Assembly: GCA_963822435.1 (NCBI GenBank)
Contig: CAWGHN010000004.1
Span: forward strand, 806,001 to 870,000
DNA: 64,000 bases
Direction: 5' to 3'
Source: JAUYQR01 sp963822435
GTDB lineage: Bacteria > Pseudomonadota > Alphaproteobacteria > Rhodobacterales > Rhodobacteraceae
Position numbers and translations under genes: made by a program. Under the pieces are notes generated by a model. It was not told the origin of the DNA. It did no database searches and saw only the letters and a list, made by a program, of their open reading frames with translations. Below are positions 52,769 through 62,433 of the stretch, piece by piece (position 1 is the first letter of the stretch; every line of letters begins with the position of its first letter).

Positions 52769-53632
52769 TCACTTCAGGCGGCGGATCAGGCTGGACGTGT
52801 CGTTCCGCCCCCCGCCCATCAACTGCACATCCTTGTAGAACTGATCGACGAGCGCGGTCACCGGCAGCCGTGCGCCGATCTGGTCGGCGGTATCGAGGCA
52901 AATGCCCAGATCCTTGCGCATCCAATCGACCGCAAAGCCGAAATCGAAGGTGTCGGCCAGCATGGTCTTGTGACGGTTGACCATCTGCCACGATCCGGCG
53001 GCACCCTGGGCGATCACTTCGACCACCTTTTCGCCGTCAAGCCCGGCCTTCTGGCCAAAGGCCAGCGCCTCGGCCAGACCCTGCATGAGGCCAGCGATGC
53101 AGATCTGGTTCATCATCTTGGCCAACTGCCCTGCCCCGCTGTCGCCAAGGCGGCGGCAGATACGGGCGTAGGCGGCCATCACCGGTTCGGCGGCGGTGTA
53201 GTCCGCCTCGGTGCCACCACACATGATCGAGAGCGCGCCGTTTTCCGCCCCCGCCTGCCCGCCCGACACCGGCGCATCGACGAAGCCGAGGCCGTGACCG
53301 GCGGCGACGGCGTGCAGTTCGCGTGTCACCAGCGCCGAGACGGTGGTGTGATCGACGAAGACGGCGCCCTTTGCCATACCGCAGAACGCGCCGTCGGGGC
53401 CAAGGCAGACGGCGCGCAGGTCATCGTCATTCCCGACGCAGGCCATAACGAAATCAGCACCTTGCGCCGCTTTCGCTGGCGTCGCGGCATTGCTTCCGCC
53501 ATGCTTTGCCACCCAAGCGGCGGCCTTGGCCGGGCTGCGGTTGTAGACCGTAACCTGATGCCCCTTGGCCATCAGATGCCCCGCCATCGGAAAGCCCATC
53601 ACGCCGAGCCCGAGAAACGCCAGTTTTGCCAT
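52769..53632 (-). CDS. NAD(P)-dependent beta-hydroxyacid dehydrogenase (GarR/MmsB-like)
   Basis: A 287-residue member of the 3-hydroxyisobutyrate/tartronate-semialdehyde reductase family. The Rossmann motif GLGVMGFPMAGHL is at residues 7-19, the substrate signature DAPVSGGQAGAENGAL near 117-132, the catalytic lysine in GAGQLAKMMNQ near 164-174 and a further conserved K near 238. Either 3-hydroxyisobutyrate or 2-hydroxy-3-oxopropionate could be the substrate; no valine or glyoxylate gene is adjacent to decide. ATG 53632 begins the family sequence (MAKLAFLGLG). Divergent from the penicillin acylase gene by 80 bases. Confidence 0.83.
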   Translation of the reverse strand: MAKLAFLGLGVMGFPMAGHLMAKGHQVTVYNRSPAKAAAWVAKHGGSNAATPAKAAQGADFVMACVGNDDDLRAVCLGPDGAFCGMAKGAVFVDHTTVSALVTRELHAVAAGHGLGFVDAPVSGGQAGAENGALSIMCGGTEADYTAAEPVMAAYARICRRLGDSGAGQLAKMMNQICIAGLMQGLAEALAFGQKAGLDGEKVVEVIAQGAAGSWQMVNRHKTMLADTFDFGFAVDWMRKDLGICLDTADQIGARLPVTALVDQFYKDVQLMGGGRNDTSSLIRRLK

Positions 53633-53712
53633 GTGATGACCCCGATGATTGCCCTTCATTGCAAGGTGGACTAGGAACCGAACCGAACGTCGCCGTCAAG
53701 AACAGGCCCCAA

Positions 53713-56175
53713 ATGTTGACTGCCTTTCGCTGGCTGATCCGAATAGTCTCGGGCCTGATCGTTCTGGCCGTGATCGGGCTGATGCTGGCCTATTGGATCC
53801 TGTCGCGGTCGCTGGTCGACTATTCCGAGGATTTCGCCGTGCCGGGCATATCTGCCCCGGTGGAGATCGTGCGCAACAACGACAACGTGCCGCATATCTT
53901 CGGCAAGACCGACGAGGACGTGTTCTATGCGCTGGGGTTCGCCCATGCCCAGGACCGGCTGTGGCAGATGACGATGCTGCGGCGCACCGCGCAGGGGCGG
54001 CTGTCGGAGGTGTTCGGGCAGGCCACGGTCAAGACCGATGAGCTGATGCGCCGGTTCGATCTTTACGGGCTGGCGCTGGCTTCGGTTGCGGCGCAGGACG
54101 CGCAGACCAAGCGCGCGCTGGTCGCCTATTCAGCCGGGGTGAACGCCTGGATCGCCGAGATCAACAAGGGCGCGCGAGGCCGGGGCGCGCCGGAGTTCTT
54201 CTTCTTTTCCAACGAAATCGCGGCCTGGGCGCCTGCGGATTCGATCGCGATCATCAAACTGATGGCGCTGCAACTGACCGGGCAGATGGAGAGCGAGGTG
54301 TTGCGGGCGCGGATGTCGCTGCTGTTGCCTGCGGACAGGTTGGCGGACCTGTTGCCGGACGATCCGGGGCAAGGCGTCGCCGCCCTGCCCGATTACGCCA
54401 GCCTTGTGCCGGAGGTGAAACCGTCGTTCGAGCCGCTGCGGTTTGCCGAAGGCGCGCTGTCGCCGGTGCCGGAACTGGGGTTTTCGGGGGCGTCGAATGC
54501 GTGGGCGGCAGCGCCCGGACGGTCGGCGGCAGGGGGCAGTCTGCTGGCGAACGACCCGCATCTTGGCTTTACCGCGCCGTCGATCTGGTATCTGGCGCGA
54601 CTGGAGTTGCAATCGGGCGGCGTGATCGGTGGCACCATTCCGGGTGTGCCGGTGGTGCTGGTCGGCCGGTCGGACGCTCTGGGATGGGGTTTGACCACAG
54701 CCTATGTCGACGATCAGGACGTGCTGATCGAGGAGCTGAACCCGGACAACCCCGAAGAATACCGCACGCCGGAGGGTTGGGCCAGTTTCGAAAAGCGCCA
54801 GTCGATCATCAACGTCAAGGACGGCGAGCCATTGACGCTGACCCTGCGCTGGTCAAGGAACGGGCCGATCCTGCCCGGCACGCATTACGACCTTGGGTCG
54901 GTAACTCCGGCGGGGCATGTGGCGGCGGTGGCGTGGACGGCGCTGTCGGGGGCGGATACGTCGGTCACGGCGGCGATGAAGTTGATGCGCGCGAAATCGA
55001 TCCCCGAGGCAATCGAGGCGGGGCGGCTGCATGTGGCCCCGGCGCAAAACCTGATGCTGGCGGATACGAGCGGCATCGCGATGCAGGTGATCGGGGCAAT
55101 TCCGGCGCGCGATCCCGGGCACAAGTCGCTAGGGCGGATGCCGTCCCTTGGGGCCGAGGCGGTAAACGGGTTCAAGGGGGTCTTGCCTTACGAGGACAAC
55201 CCGCGCTTTGTGAACCCGACCTCGGGGCTTTTGGGCAATACCAACAACAAGACGGTGGACCGGCCGTTCCCGAACCATGTGAGCTTTGACTGGGGCGATA
55301 CGCAGCGCATCCAGCGCTGGCTGACGCTGATGAAGGCGCGCGAGGTGCATACGCGGGAAAGCTTCATCGAGGCGCAGCTTGATACGGTGAACCCGACGGC
55401 GCGCCTGCTGTTGCCGCTGATCGGGGCGGAATTGTGGTTCACCGGCGAGGCGGCCCCGGAGGGCACGCCCGAACGGCTGCGGCAGAAGGCGCTGACCTTG
55501 CTGGCGGAATGGAACGGCGAGATGAGCGAACATCTGCCGGAGCCGTTGATCGCCGAAGCGTGGCTGCGCGCGCTGATGGACCGGCTGATCCGGGACGAGC
55601 TGGGCGCGATGGCCGACAGCTTCACCCGTCCGTCACCAGTGTTCATGGAGCGGGTCTACCGTGATGTCGACGGCGCGTCGGTGTGGTGCGACGTGGTGCA
55701 ATCGGCGGCGGTGGAAAGCTGCGCGGATCTGGCGCGGATTGCGCTGGACGAGGCGCTCTTGCGGCTGTCGGAAACCTATGGGCCGAACATTGAAAGCTGG
55801 CGTTGGGGCGATGCGCATCAGGCGACGCATGACCATCCGGTGCTGGGTCAGGTGCCGTTCCTGCGGTATTTCGTGAACATCCGGCAATCCACCAGTGGCG
55901 GGGATGATACGTTGCAGCGCGGGAGGACGAAGGGGACCGGGCCGAACCCCTACCTCAACGTGCATGGCGCGGGGTATCGGGGGGTCTATGATTTTGCCGA
56001 CCCGGACAGTTCGGTGTTCATCAGCGCGACCGGGCAATCGGGGCATCCGCTGAGCCGGAACTACGACGATCTGGGCGAGTTGTGGCGGCGGGGGGAGTAT
56101 ATCCCGATGTCGCTGGACCCCGAGCTGGCGCGCGCGGCGGCCGCCGGAGTGATGGTGCTGACGCCCGAGAAGTAG
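53713..56175 (+). CDS. Penicillin acylase family protein (N-terminal-nucleophile hydrolase)
   Basis: An 820-residue amide hydrolase. An N-terminal membrane anchor or signal (WLIRIVSGLIVLAVIGLMLA near residues 6-25) precedes the alpha-chain region, with FGKTDEDVFYALGFAHAQDR near 60-79. Self-cleavage should occur at the serine of GASNAWAAAPG near residue 261, which becomes the new N-terminal nucleophile of the beta chain; the later GNTNNKT block near 511-517 carries an expected Asn. Members act on beta-lactams, acyl-homoserine lactones or peptides, and the substrate here is open. ATG 53713 has only a weak ribosome site. Converges on hflX 8 bases away. Confidence 0.85.
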   Translation: MLTAFRWLIRIVSGLIVLAVIGLMLAYWILSRSLVDYSEDFAVPGISAPVEIVRNNDNVPHIFGKTDEDVFYALGFAHAQDRLWQMTMLRRTAQGRLSEVFGQATVKTDELMRRFDLYGLALASVAAQDAQTKRALVAYSAGVNAWIAEINKGARGRGAPEFFFFSNEIAAWAPADSIAIIKLMALQLTGQMESEVLRARMSLLLPADRLADLLPDDPGQGVAALPDYASLVPEVKPSFEPLRFAEGALSPVPELGFSGASNAWAAAPGRSAAGGSLLANDPHLGFTAPSIWYLARLELQSGGVIGGTIPGVPVVLVGRSDALGWGLTTAYVDDQDVLIEELNPDNPEEYRTPEGWASFEKRQSIINVKDGEPLTLTLRWSRNGPILPGTHYDLGSVTPAGHVAAVAWTALSGADTSVTAAMKLMRAKSIPEAIEAGRLHVAPAQNLMLADTSGIAMQVIGAIPARDPGHKSLGRMPSLGAEAVNGFKGVLPYEDNPRFVNPTSGLLGNTNNKTVDRPFPNHVSFDWGDTQRIQRWLTLMKAREVHTRESFIEAQLDTVNPTARLLLPLIGAELWFTGEAAPEGTPERLRQKALTLLAEWNGEMSEHLPEPLIAEAWLRALMDRLIRDELGAMADSFTRPSPVFMERVYRDVDGASVWCDVVQSAAVESCADLARIALDEALLRLSETYGPNIESWRWGDAHQATHDHPVLGQVPFLRYFVNIRQSTSGGDDTLQRGRTKGTGPNPYLNVHGAGYRGVYDFADPDSSVFISATGQSGHPLSRNYDDLGELWRRGEYIPMSLDPELARAAAAGVMVLTPEK

Positions 56176-56183
56176 TCTGGGCG

Positions 56184-57498
56184 TCAGACCCGCAGCTGGG
56201 CGTAGCTGCCTTGCTGGCGTTTGGTCCAGGAGACGGTGATCTGCCAGCCGTCCTCGACCTCGGTTTCCGATTGCACCACGCCTTCGGCGTGAAGCCAGGC
56301 GCGCTTGCGGCCCTCGGAGAACGGGAGGCGCACGGTTTCGTCGGTCTTGGCCTCGTCGAAGGCTTGCGACACGGCGGCGAGCAGCGCGTCCACACCTTCG
56401 CCGGTAAGAGCCGAGACGGCGTGGAGGCCGGGGCGGGATTGCGCCTCCAGCGCAGCGCGGGCGCTGGGGGGGACGAGATCGAGCTTGTTCCAGACCTCGA
56501 TCTGCGGCGTGCTTTCCTTGACGCCGAGGGAGGTGAGGATTTCGGCCACATCCTGCGCCTGTTCGGCAGTTTCGGGGTGGCTGATGTCGCGGACGTGGAG
56601 GATCAGGTCAGCCTCCAGCACCTCTTCCAAGGTCGCGCGGAAGGCGGCGACAAGCTGGGTTGGCAGGTCGGAGATGAAGCCCACGGTGTCGGACGCAATG
56701 ATCTTGCGGCCCGCCCCGCCATTGACCGACGGCAGCACGATGCCACGCATCGTGGGGTCGAGCGTGGCGAAAAGCATGTCCTTGGCCAACACCTCGGCCC
56801 CGGTCATCCGATTGAAAAGCGTAGACTTTCCGGCGTTGGTGTAACCAACGAGCGCCACCAGCGGGAACGGCACCTTGCGGCGCGAGGCGCGGTGCAGTTC
56901 GCGGGTTTTCACCACCTTGTCGAGCTGGCGTTTGAGGCGGATCACCTGATCGTCGATGGCACGGCGGTCGGATTCAAGTCTGGGTTTCGCCGGGGCCGCC
57001 AACGAAACCGAAACCGCCGCGCTGGCGTTCAAGGTGGGTCCAGGCGCGGACGAGGCGGGTGCGCTGATAGCTGAGGGCGGCAAGTTCGACCTGCAGCACG
57101 CCTTCCCGGGTGCGGGCGCGGTCGGCGAAGATTTCCAGGATCAGGGAGGTGCGGTCAAGCAGTTTGACCCCCCATTCCTTTTCAAGGTTGCGCTGCTGCA
57201 CCGGCGAGACGGTGCCATCGACCAGCACCAGTTCGATATGGTCGGCCTTGAAGCGGGCCTTCAGCTCTTCGACCTTGCCGGAGCCGATCAGGGTGGCGGG
57301 CTGGACGCGGGCCAGACGCACCACTTCGGAGCCGACCACCGCCAGTTCAGGCAAGGCGGCGGCAAGTGCCACCGCTTCGGCCAGCCCGTGTTCGGGCAGC
57401 CGGCGGGCGTTTGAGGATTTCAGTGCCGGATGCAGGACATAGGCGCGCGTCGGCGCAGCGGCGGTATCGCGCAGCCGTGCTCCGGCCCGTTCGGGCAA
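56184..57498 (-). pseudogene. hflX: Ribosome-splitting GTPase HflX, split by a single-base frameshift
   Basis: The N-terminal frame carries the HflX domain and the start of its linker: RNLEKEWGVKLLDRTSLILE near residues 104-123 and RGGFGFVGGPGETQ near 160-173, and then stops with TGA. From about 56977 the next frame continues ESDRRAIDDQVIRLKRQLDK, followed by G1 GYTNAGKST, G3 DTVGFI, G4 NKLD and the C-terminal domain. Removing one A/T at 56976-56977 joins them into a normal protein of about 438 residues. If real, HflX would lose its GTPase domain; an assembly error is at least as likely. Start TTG 57498 (a CTG at 57534 overlapping the hfq stop is possible). It follows hfq, the usual order. 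Confidence 0.85.
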
Positions 57499-57530
57499 CA
57501 GGTCGTCGTCATCGTCGGGGCGGTCGGAGA

Positions 57531-57764
57531 TCAGTCTTCCCCTTCATAGAGGCTGATCGGTGCCCCCGGCATGATCGTCGAAATCGCGTGCTTGTAGACA
57601 AGCTGCGACTGGCCATCCCGGCGCAGGAGCACGCAGAAATTGTCGAACCAGGTAATCACACCCTGCAGCTTTACACCGTTGATCAGGAATATCGTGACAG
57701 GAACCTTTGCCTTCCGGACATGGTTGAGGAAGGCGTCTTGCAGGTTTTGTTTATCGGCGGCCAT
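57531..57764 (-). CDS. hfq: RNA chaperone Hfq
   Basis: A 77-residue Sm-like protein that forms hexamers and pairs small RNAs with mRNAs. It has the Sm1 region KQNLQDAFLNHVRKAKVPVT near residues 5-24 with the key QDAFLN block, the FLINGVKLQGVITWFDNF segment near 26-43, and Sm2 with LVYKHAISTIMP near 55-66 (YKHA in place of E. coli YKHA: kept). ATG 57764 is chosen as the family start. It lies 193 bases after trkH, with a candidate terminator between, and directly before hflX. Confidence 0.95.
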   Translation of the reverse strand: MAADKQNLQDAFLNHVRKAKVPVTIFLINGVKLQGVITWFDNFCVLLRRDGQSQLVYKHAISTIMPGAPISLYEGED

Positions 57765-57926
57765 TGCTTTTTTGCCTTGTTTTTCTATCGCTACGTTCAC
57801 AGCCCTCGTTGACCGTCCGGACCCGGGGGAGGAACCTTCCCCCGACTTTCCCTTGGTGGCGTGGGGCACACGCATCCATGACGGCCAATTTCAAGTATGG
57901 AGTGGCTGCAAAGGAGATTCCAGCGC

Positions 57927-57959
57927 AAAAATCAGGCCGTTACACTGACACACCGGCCT
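57927..57959 (-). terminator. Possible rho-independent terminator overlapping the trkH stop
   Basis: On the minus strand AGGCCG and CGGCCT (57954-57959 and 57934-57939 on the plus coordinates) pair as a 6-bp stem around a 14-base loop, followed by GATTTTT. The stem starts in the trkH stop codon. If used, hfq must have its own promoter in 57765-57926. The long loop keeps confidence moderate. Confidence 0.4.
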
Positions 57960-59472
57960 AACGCCGCCAGCCCGCGGGCGAGACGAGCGCAATCAGCGCC
58001 AGCATTTCCAAACGGCCCACCACCATCGCGGCGGCAAGCGTGATCTTGACCGGCGCCGAGAGCCCGCCATAGGGGATGGGATCAAGGGTCGCCACATCGG
58101 CCAGCGCCCCGGTGGTGGTAAAGGCCGCAAGGCCAAGGACAAGTGCCGGTTCGAACGCCACGCCGAGCAGCGACAGCGTGCCGACCACCAGCGCGATCGA
58201 CATGGCAAAGAGCATGAAGAACACCCAGGCCATGTAGGCCCCTTCGCGGCGCAGGCGGCGCGCGTCGGTGCCCCCGCCACCAATGGAAGAGGGGTGGATG
58301 ATCTTTTCCAATTCGCGCTGGCCTTGGCGCAGAAGCGCGTAGACGCGGAGCAATTTGACCCCACCCGCCGTGGTGGCGACGCCGCCGCCGACAATCGCGA
58401 GCGCCAGTAGCAGAAGGCCGGGCGTGCCGAAGCCCGACCAATCGGTGGTGGAGCCCCAGTAGGCGCTTTCATAGCCGGTGGTTGTGAGGAACGATGCCGA
58501 AGTGAACACGGCGCCCCAGAGCGCCGCCAGAAAGGCAAACGGATCGTCAAAGCTGCGCGAGCCGGCACCGACCCAATGGCGCAAAAGAAGGACGACCGTG
58601 ACGGTCAGCAGGATCAGCCCGGCCATGCGCAACTCCGGGTCGGTCAGGAGCGAACGGTCACTGCTGGCGAGGCCCTTGACCGGAAACGCGCGGCGGGTCA
58701 GCGCGAAGAAGAAGAACAGAAAGATCAGGAGTTCGCCCGCGATCCCGGAAGAGGCAGAGGCGGTGCCAAGCCCGGCGGTGATGCCGCTGGTCGAGAGCGT
58801 GCCCATCGCGTGCACCAGCGCCGTAAGACCGCTGTCGCCGCAGATCAACAGCCCAACCCAAAGCGTGAAGGTAAGCCCGGCATAGATCGGCAGGATTTGC
58901 AGGGCATAGCGTGTCAGCCGTTCGGCTGGTTCAGCGATGCGGGTGATCTGGGTGGCGCCCGCCGTGCCACGCCCCGGAACCCGGCCCGAGATCACCTCGG
59001 CCCCGCCAAGGTTGAGGGGGGCGAGGATGGCGTAGGCTGCGAGCAGCACCAGAAACCCGCCGAACCAGCCGACGGTGGCGCGCCACAGGTGGATCGAGGG
59101 CGGCAGCCGGTCAGGGACGTAGACCGTGGCGCCGGTGGTGGTGAAGGCCGACACCATCTCGAACCAGGCATTGACGAAGGTGGTGTCGGGCAACGCCTGC
59201 AGCAAGGGCAGCGCCATTGCCACGGGCAACACGAGGAAGGCCGCGGCGAGGGCCGCCAACTGGCTGCGCGCGGCGTCGCGCGGGGTAAAGGCGGTGGTTG
59301 CAATGCCGAGCATCCCGGTAAGGATCAACAACGCAATGGCCGAGTAGAAGAAGTGCCGCGCCAGGGCGCTGTCGTCGAGGACGGCGGCATGCGCGGCGGG
59401 CAGGAAGGCCAAGAGCCCGGTCGCCCCGAGAAGGACCACCAGCAGCGGCAGTTCGGTCAGGCGGGCGAACAT
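57958..59472 (-). CDS. trkH: TrkH-family potassium uptake protein
   Basis: A 504-residue membrane ion-conducting subunit of the Trk K+ uptake system, with about ten to twelve hydrophobic segments and repeated pore-loop glycines of TrkH/KtrB type (for example FTTTGATVYVPDRLPP near residues 110-125, LSTSGITAGLG near 226-236, SASFLTTTGYES near 323-334 and AFTTTGALADVA near 452-463). These four loops form the selectivity filter. It begins 3 bases after trkA and needs that cytosolic regulator to gate. Length is normal for the family. Confidence 0.92.
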   Translation of the reverse strand: MFARLTELPLLVVLLGATGLLAFLPAAHAAVLDDSALARHFFYSAIALLILTGMLGIATTAFTPRDAARSQLAALAAAFLVLPVAMALPLLQALPDTTFVNAWFEMVSAFTTTGATVYVPDRLPPSIHLWRATVGWFGGFLVLLAAYAILAPLNLGGAEVISGRVPGRGTAGATQITRIAEPAERLTRYALQILPIYAGLTFTLWVGLLICGDSGLTALVHAMGTLSTSGITAGLGTASASSGIAGELLIFLFFFFALTRRAFPVKGLASSDRSLLTDPELRMAGLILLTVTVVLLLRHWVGAGSRSFDDPFAFLAALWGAVFTSASFLTTTGYESAYWGSTTDWSGFGTPGLLLLALAIVGGGVATTAGGVKLLRVYALLRQGQRELEKIIHPSSIGGGGTDARRLRREGAYMAWVFFMLFAMSIALVVGTLSLLGVAFEPALVLGLAAFTTTGALADVATLDPIPYGGLSAPVKITLAAAMVVGRLEMLALIALVSPAGWRR

Positions 59473-59475
59473 CGG

Positions 59476-60852
59476 TCAGAAAAAGTCGATGGAGACCTGC
59501 AGCAGGCGCTCCACTTCGGGGACGTCCTTGGTCATGGCGAACAGGGCGATCACGTCGCCGGGATCAATCCTGAGGTCGCCGGTGGGCTTCAGGACCTTGT
59601 CGCCCTTCATCACCGCGCCGACGAGGACGCCTTCGGGAAACTGGATGTCGCGCACGAGGCCGCCGGCGATGGGCGAGGTGGACAGGACCTGCGCCTCGAT
59701 CACCTCGGCCTCGGCGTCGCCGATGGAATAGACGCCGCGCACCCGGCCGTGGCGGATGTGGCGCAGGATCGACGAGACGGTGGTGGCGCGCGGGTTGATG
59801 TAGGCGTCGATGTCGAGGGGCGCCATCAGGGGGGCGAGCGTGGGGTCGTTGACCAGCGCGATCGACATGGAGCAGCCGGCCTGTTTTGCGCGCACGGCGA
59901 CGAGGAGGTTGGTCTTGTCGTCGTCGGTGACGGCCAGGACGGCATCGGCGCGGTCGACGGAGGCCTCCATCAGCTTGTCGATGTCCATCCCGTCGCCGTG
60001 CAGCACGATGGTGCGTTCCAGCCGGTCGGCGGCGTATTCGGCGGTGGGGCGGTGCTTTTCGATGATCTTGGCGCGCACCCGGTCGGTGCGGGTTTCCAGC
60101 GCGCGCGCCACCGCGAGGCCGACGTTGCCACCGCCGATGATCAGCACGCGTTCCTGCTTTTTCGTTTTCTTGCCAAAGATTTCCAGCGCGCGGTTGACGT
60201 CTTCGGAATGGGTGAAGACGTAGATCTGGTCATCGGTGTAAAGCTGGTCGCCGGCTTCGGGCGCGAACAGGCGGCCCTCGCGGCGGATGCCGACGACGAT
60301 GGCGCGCAGCGTGGAGAAAAGCTCGTTCAACTGGCGCAGGGGGGTGTTCAGGACCGGGCAATCCTCGGTGAGCGCGATGCCCAGAAGCTGCGCGCGGCCG
60401 CCCATGAAAATTTCGGTGTCGAAGGTGGCGGGCGCGGCGAGGCGTTGCAGAGCGGCCTCGGCCACCTCGCGTTCGGGGCTGATCACCACGTCGATGGCGA
60501 GGCGGTCGTTGTTGGTAAGGTCGCTGTAGAGAGTTTCGAGGTAGTTCTGCGCGCGGATGCGGGCGATCTTGCGTGTGATGTTGAAGATCGAATGAGCCAC
60601 CTGACAGGTGACCATGTTGACCTCGTCGGAATGGGTCGCGGCGATGATCATGTCGGCGTCGCGCGCACCGGCCTTTTCCAGAACGTCGGGGTGGCTGGCG
60701 AAACCGACCACACCCTGCACGTCAAGCGTTTCGGTGGCGCGGCGCACAAGATCGGCGTTCATGTCGACGACGGTGACATCGTTTCGTTCGCCGGAAAGGT
60801 GCCGGGCGATCTGCCAGCCCACCTGCCCCGCGCCGCAGATGATGACTTTCAT
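59476..60852 (-). CDS. trkA: Trk system potassium transporter regulator TrkA
   Basis: A 458-residue cytosolic RCK protein that binds NAD(H)/ATP and gates TrkH. Two RCK/Rossmann units are visible: KVIICGAGQVGWQIARHL at residues 2-19 and RVLIIGGGNVGLAVARALE near 234-252, each followed by a TrkA-C domain (second copy near 370-455, with GDVIALFAMTKDVPEVERLL in parts). ATG 60852 is used; the TTG before it adds one codon. It comes after ntrX and 3 bases before trkH, the standard alphaproteobacterial order. Confidence 0.93.
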   Translation of the reverse strand: MKVIICGAGQVGWQIARHLSGERNDVTVVDMNADLVRRATETLDVQGVVGFASHPDVLEKAGARDADMIIAATHSDEVNMVTCQVAHSIFNITRKIARIRAQNYLETLYSDLTNNDRLAIDVVISPEREVAEAALQRLAAPATFDTEIFMGGRAQLLGIALTEDCPVLNTPLRQLNELFSTLRAIVVGIRREGRLFAPEAGDQLYTDDQIYVFTHSEDVNRALEIFGKKTKKQERVLIIGGGNVGLAVARALETRTDRVRAKIIEKHRPTAEYAADRLERTIVLHGDGMDIDKLMEASVDRADAVLAVTDDDKTNLLVAVRAKQAGCSMSIALVNDPTLAPLMAPLDIDAYINPRATTVSSILRHIRHGRVRGVYSIGDAEAEVIEAQVLSTSPIAGGLVRDIQFPEGVLVGAVMKGDKVLKPTGDLRIDPGDVIALFAMTKDVPEVERLLQVSIDFF

Positions 60853-61032
60853 CAAGAAACCCTGGATCGTGCCTGCCGCGCCTGAATGTCAGATCAGAGG
60901 GGGCGGGTCAACCGGGGGGTAAGCCCTTGCCCGATCAGGCGACTGTCCGGTGGCCAGCCGACTGGGCATTTGGCTGGAGGCGCTGGCACAAAGCCCAAGG
61001 AGGATGCGACGCCGTTTGATCCGGCCAGATCG

Positions 61033-62430
61033 CTATTCCTCCAGGTCGTCGAAAACCGGGCGGCCATTGCCTTTCGGTGCGCCGACCACGCCCAGCGATT
61101 TCAATTTGCGATGAAGCGCGGAGCGTTCCATGCCGACGAAGGTGGCGGTGCGGCTGATGTTGCCGCCGAAGCGGTTGATCTGGGTGAGAAGGTATTCCCG
61201 TTCAAAAAGCTCGCGCGCCTCGCGCAGCGGCAAGGTTGCGACCGCACCGCCCAGAGAGATGGCACTGTCCGCCTCGGTTTTTGGTTCGTTGCCGGGGAGT
61301 TCGTGCGCCTCGATCGGACCGGAGCCTTCGCCAAGGATCAGCACGCGTTCGATGATGTTGCGCAACTGCCGGATGTTGCCGGGCCACGGCATGGTTTGCA
61401 GCATCGCCTCGGCATCGGGTGTCAGGCTGCGGGACGGCAGACCTTGGGTGCGGTGGAACCAGTCGACGAAGTGCTGGGTCAGTTCGGGAATGTCCTCGCG
61501 CCGTTCGGTGAGGGCCGGAACCGGGATCGGCACCACGTTCAGCCGATCATAAAGCTCTTGCCGAAAGCGGCCCATGCCGATCTCGGCGCGCAGATCGCGG
61601 GTGGTGGAGGAGATCACGCGCAGGTCGACACGCACCTTGTCGGCGCCGCCGACGCGGGTGAACTGCTGTTCGGTGAGGACGCGCAGTATCTTTGACTGGG
61701 TGCCAAGCGGCATGTCGGCCACCTCGTCAAAGTAGACGATGCCGCCGTGCGCCTGTTCCAGAAGGCCGGGTTCGACCCCGCGTTCCGCGGTTTCGCGGCC
61801 AAAAAGCACCTCTTCCATCCGCTCGGGTTCGATGGTGGCGGAGGAAACCGTGACGAAGGGTGCGCTGGCGCGGTTGGAATTGGCGTGGATGTAGCGCGCG
61901 GCCATTTCCTTGCCGGAGCCCGGTTGGCCGGTCAGCATGACCCGGCCATTGGATTTGGTGACCTTGTCGAGATTGGCCTTCAACGTCTTGAACGCGGTGG
62001 AAGAGCCGATCATTTCCGACGAGGACACATCCTTGCGGCGCAGTTCCTGATTTTCGCGGCGCAGGCGCGAAGTTTCCATCGCGCGGGCGACAACGACCAT
62101 GAGCTGGTCGATGTTGAACGGCTTTTCGATGAAGTCGTAGGCGCCCTGCTTGATCGCGGCGACGGCGATTTCAATGTTTCCATGACCGGAGATAATCACC
62201 ACCGGGATATCGGGATTGTCGCGCTTTACGGTCTTGAGAATGTCGATCCCGTCCATCCGGCTGTCCTTGAGCCAGATGTCGAGGATCATCAGGGCGGGCG
62301 GCTCCTGATTGATCTCGGACATGCAATCGTCGGAATTGCCGGCGAGGCGGACGGCATAGCCTTCGTCGCGCAAGATGTCGCCCACCAGTTCGCGGATGTC
62401 CTGTTCGTCGTCAACGATCAGAATGCTCAT
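61033..62430 (-). CDS. ntrX: Response regulator NtrX (NtrC-family, no GAFTGA loop)
   Basis: A 465-residue two-component regulator, partner of NtrY in nitrogen and redox/envelope control. Receiver domain residues 1-120 with phospho-acceptor Asp51 (LMILDIW) and Lys103; AAA+ domain with Walker A GQPGSGKE at 168-175 and Walker B YFDEVAD near 233-239; C-terminal HTH at about 420-447 (GGNISRTATFVGMERSALHR). The sigma-54-contacting GAFTGA motif, expected right after LFGRE at 209-213, is missing; the sequence goes on ETAERGVEPGLLEQ. So activation through sigma-54 is unlikely, in line with other NtrX proteins. Ends 177 bases before trkA and starts 3 bases after ntrY. Confidence 0.92.
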   Translation of the reverse strand: MSILIVDDEQDIRELVGDILRDEGYAVRLAGNSDDCMSEINQEPPALMILDIWLKDSRMDGIDILKTVKRDNPDIPVVIISGHGNIEIAVAAIKQGAYDFIEKPFNIDQLMVVVARAMETSRLRRENQELRRKDVSSSEMIGSSTAFKTLKANLDKVTKSNGRVMLTGQPGSGKEMAARYIHANSNRASAPFVTVSSATIEPERMEEVLFGRETAERGVEPGLLEQAHGGIVYFDEVADMPLGTQSKILRVLTEQQFTRVGGADKVRVDLRVISSTTRDLRAEIGMGRFRQELYDRLNVVPIPVPALTERREDIPELTQHFVDWFHRTQGLPSRSLTPDAEAMLQTMPWPGNIRQLRNIIERVLILGEGSGPIEAHELPGNEPKTEADSAISLGGAVATLPLREARELFEREYLLTQINRFGGNISRTATFVGMERSALHRKLKSLGVVGAPKGNGRPVFDDLEE

Positions 62431-62433
62431 CTA

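Noticed and set aside
57824..57844. CGGGGGA/TCCCCCG hairpin upstream of hfq as a terminator
   Set aside because: No T-tract follows in either direction and the loop is irregular; a regulatory role in the hfq leader cannot be judged.
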